From positions 1 to 64,000 of the forward strand of contig NZ_MDDN01000005.1 in NCBI RefSeq assembly GCF_001708185.1: DNA of 64,000 nt, given 5' to 3'. The number at the start of each line of letters is the position of its first letter. The stretch's first letter is position 1. Below, piece by piece: positions 63,568 through 64,000 of this stretch. The notes beneath the pieces were generated by a model, which saw only the letters and a program-made list of their open reading frames with translations, searched no databases and was not told the DNA's origin. The stretch comes from Lysinibacillus xylanilyticus. Its GTDB lineage: Bacteria > Bacillota > Bacilli > Bacillales_A > Planococcaceae. Position numbers and translations under genes: made by a program.

Positions 63568-64000
63568 TTATTCGCCTAAATCTGCATTATGGTAAACATT
63601 TTGTACATCTTCTAAATCTTCTAATGCATCAATTAGTTTTTCAAATTTCGCTACATCGTCACCAGTTAATGTTACTTCTGTTTGCGGCAGCATTGAAAGC
63701 TCTGCTACTGTAAATTCTTGAACACCAGCCGCTTTTAATGCTTCTTGTGCTGCAAAGAATTGGTCCGGCTCTGCATAAATAATGACAGCCTCATCTTCTT
63801 CTAGAATATCACGAGCATCAACATCTGCTTCCATTAAAATTTCAAGAACTTCATCTGCTGATTTACCTTCTAAACCGATAACCGCTGTTGAATCAAACAT
63901 ATAGGCAACAGATCCACTGACACCCATATTCCCATTATTTTTACCAAATGCCGCACGTACATCAGAAGCTGTACGATTAACATTATTCGTTAAAGCATCA
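63568..64000 (-). CDS. YebC/PmpR-family protein (YeeI-type), 5' end beyond window
   Basis: C-terminal 143 codons of a YebC-family DNA-binding/translation-associated protein; the frame stays open to base 64000. The visible start [20 protein letters not shown] and then [16 protein letters not shown] is the highly conserved middle of the family. The rest ([39 protein letters not shown]...VYHNADLGE) closely follows B. subtilis YeeI. Family members act as transcription regulators and some relieve ribosome stalling at prolines. Confidence 0.93.
   Translation of the reverse strand, partial: DALTNNVNRTASDVRAAFGKNNGNMGVSGSVAYMFDSTAVIGLEGKSADEVLEILMEADVDARDILEEDEAVIIYAEPDQFFAAQEALKAAGVQEFTVAELSMLPQTEVTLTGDDVAKFEKLIDALEDLEDVQNVYHNADLGE

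Overview
The window is low-GC Gram-positive chromosome, most likely a Lysinibacillus of the sphaericus/fusiformis group. The evidence is family-level: MntR, NiaP, CvfB, YclNOPQ, the YeeI-type YebC protein, YkvI and the Mn-dependent pyrophosphatase PpaC all read like Bacillales proteins. A 2',3'-cyclic-nucleotide phosphodiesterase carries S-layer homology domains, and start codons include many TTG and GTG. No rRNA, tRNA, CRISPR array or prophage was found. The assignment is inference; no database search was made.

Layout. 0-1.3 kb: right end of an IS3-type element and small genes. 1.4-9.8 kb: housekeeping and metal genes on the minus strand (GNAT, DUF1002, cvfB, mntR, comFB, cadA-cadC with twin operators, exoA, murB, an HxlR regulator). 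10-16.9 kb: a DUF2500 remnant, the surface nucleotidase, an azoreductase, a DsbA/FrnE-like protein divergent from a FAD-Rieske oxidoreductase, and ppaC. 17-24 kb: GNAT, RpiR, niaP divergent from thrC-thrB-mtnX, and a PAP2 phosphatase. 25.5-30.2 kb: a complete comQXPA quorum-sensing locus, including a 51-codon comX, bracketed by inverted repeats. 31-35.4 kb: a Fur-type siderophore uptake operon (yclNOPQ) ending in a heme monooxygenase-like gene. 35.6-43 kb: YkvI, a three-gene racemase/acyltransferase/deacylase operon, large tandem-repeat arrays and a POT peptide transporter. 43.5-54.5 kb: hflX, putP, a methyltransferase, a MacB-type ABC exporter, a DUF47-Pit phosphate pair and an MMPL transporter. 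54.6-64 kb: an MhqD-like hydrolase, NUDIX, AI-2E family permease, M3 oligopeptidase, YdcF, a chemoreceptor and the start-truncated yebC-family gene.

The most unusual content is non-coding. A dispersed hairpin-forming element occurs in at least five recognisable copies. In three of them the nine-base arm has different sequences but stays perfectly complementary. Some copies contain or adjoin tandem arrays with 35-bp, 82-bp (40+42) and 42-bp periods. Two other repeat families form inverted pairs around the comQXPA locus and around the MMPL gene. A further large hairpin family lies at 56.3 and 58.3 kb.

Regulation visible in sequence: twin CadC-type palindromes at the cad promoter; a consensus promoter with two Fur-box-like sites ahead of yclN; and the same 18-bp near-palindrome at the azoreductase and MhqD-like promoters, which suggests one quinone/aldehyde-stress regulator for two loci 42 kb apart.
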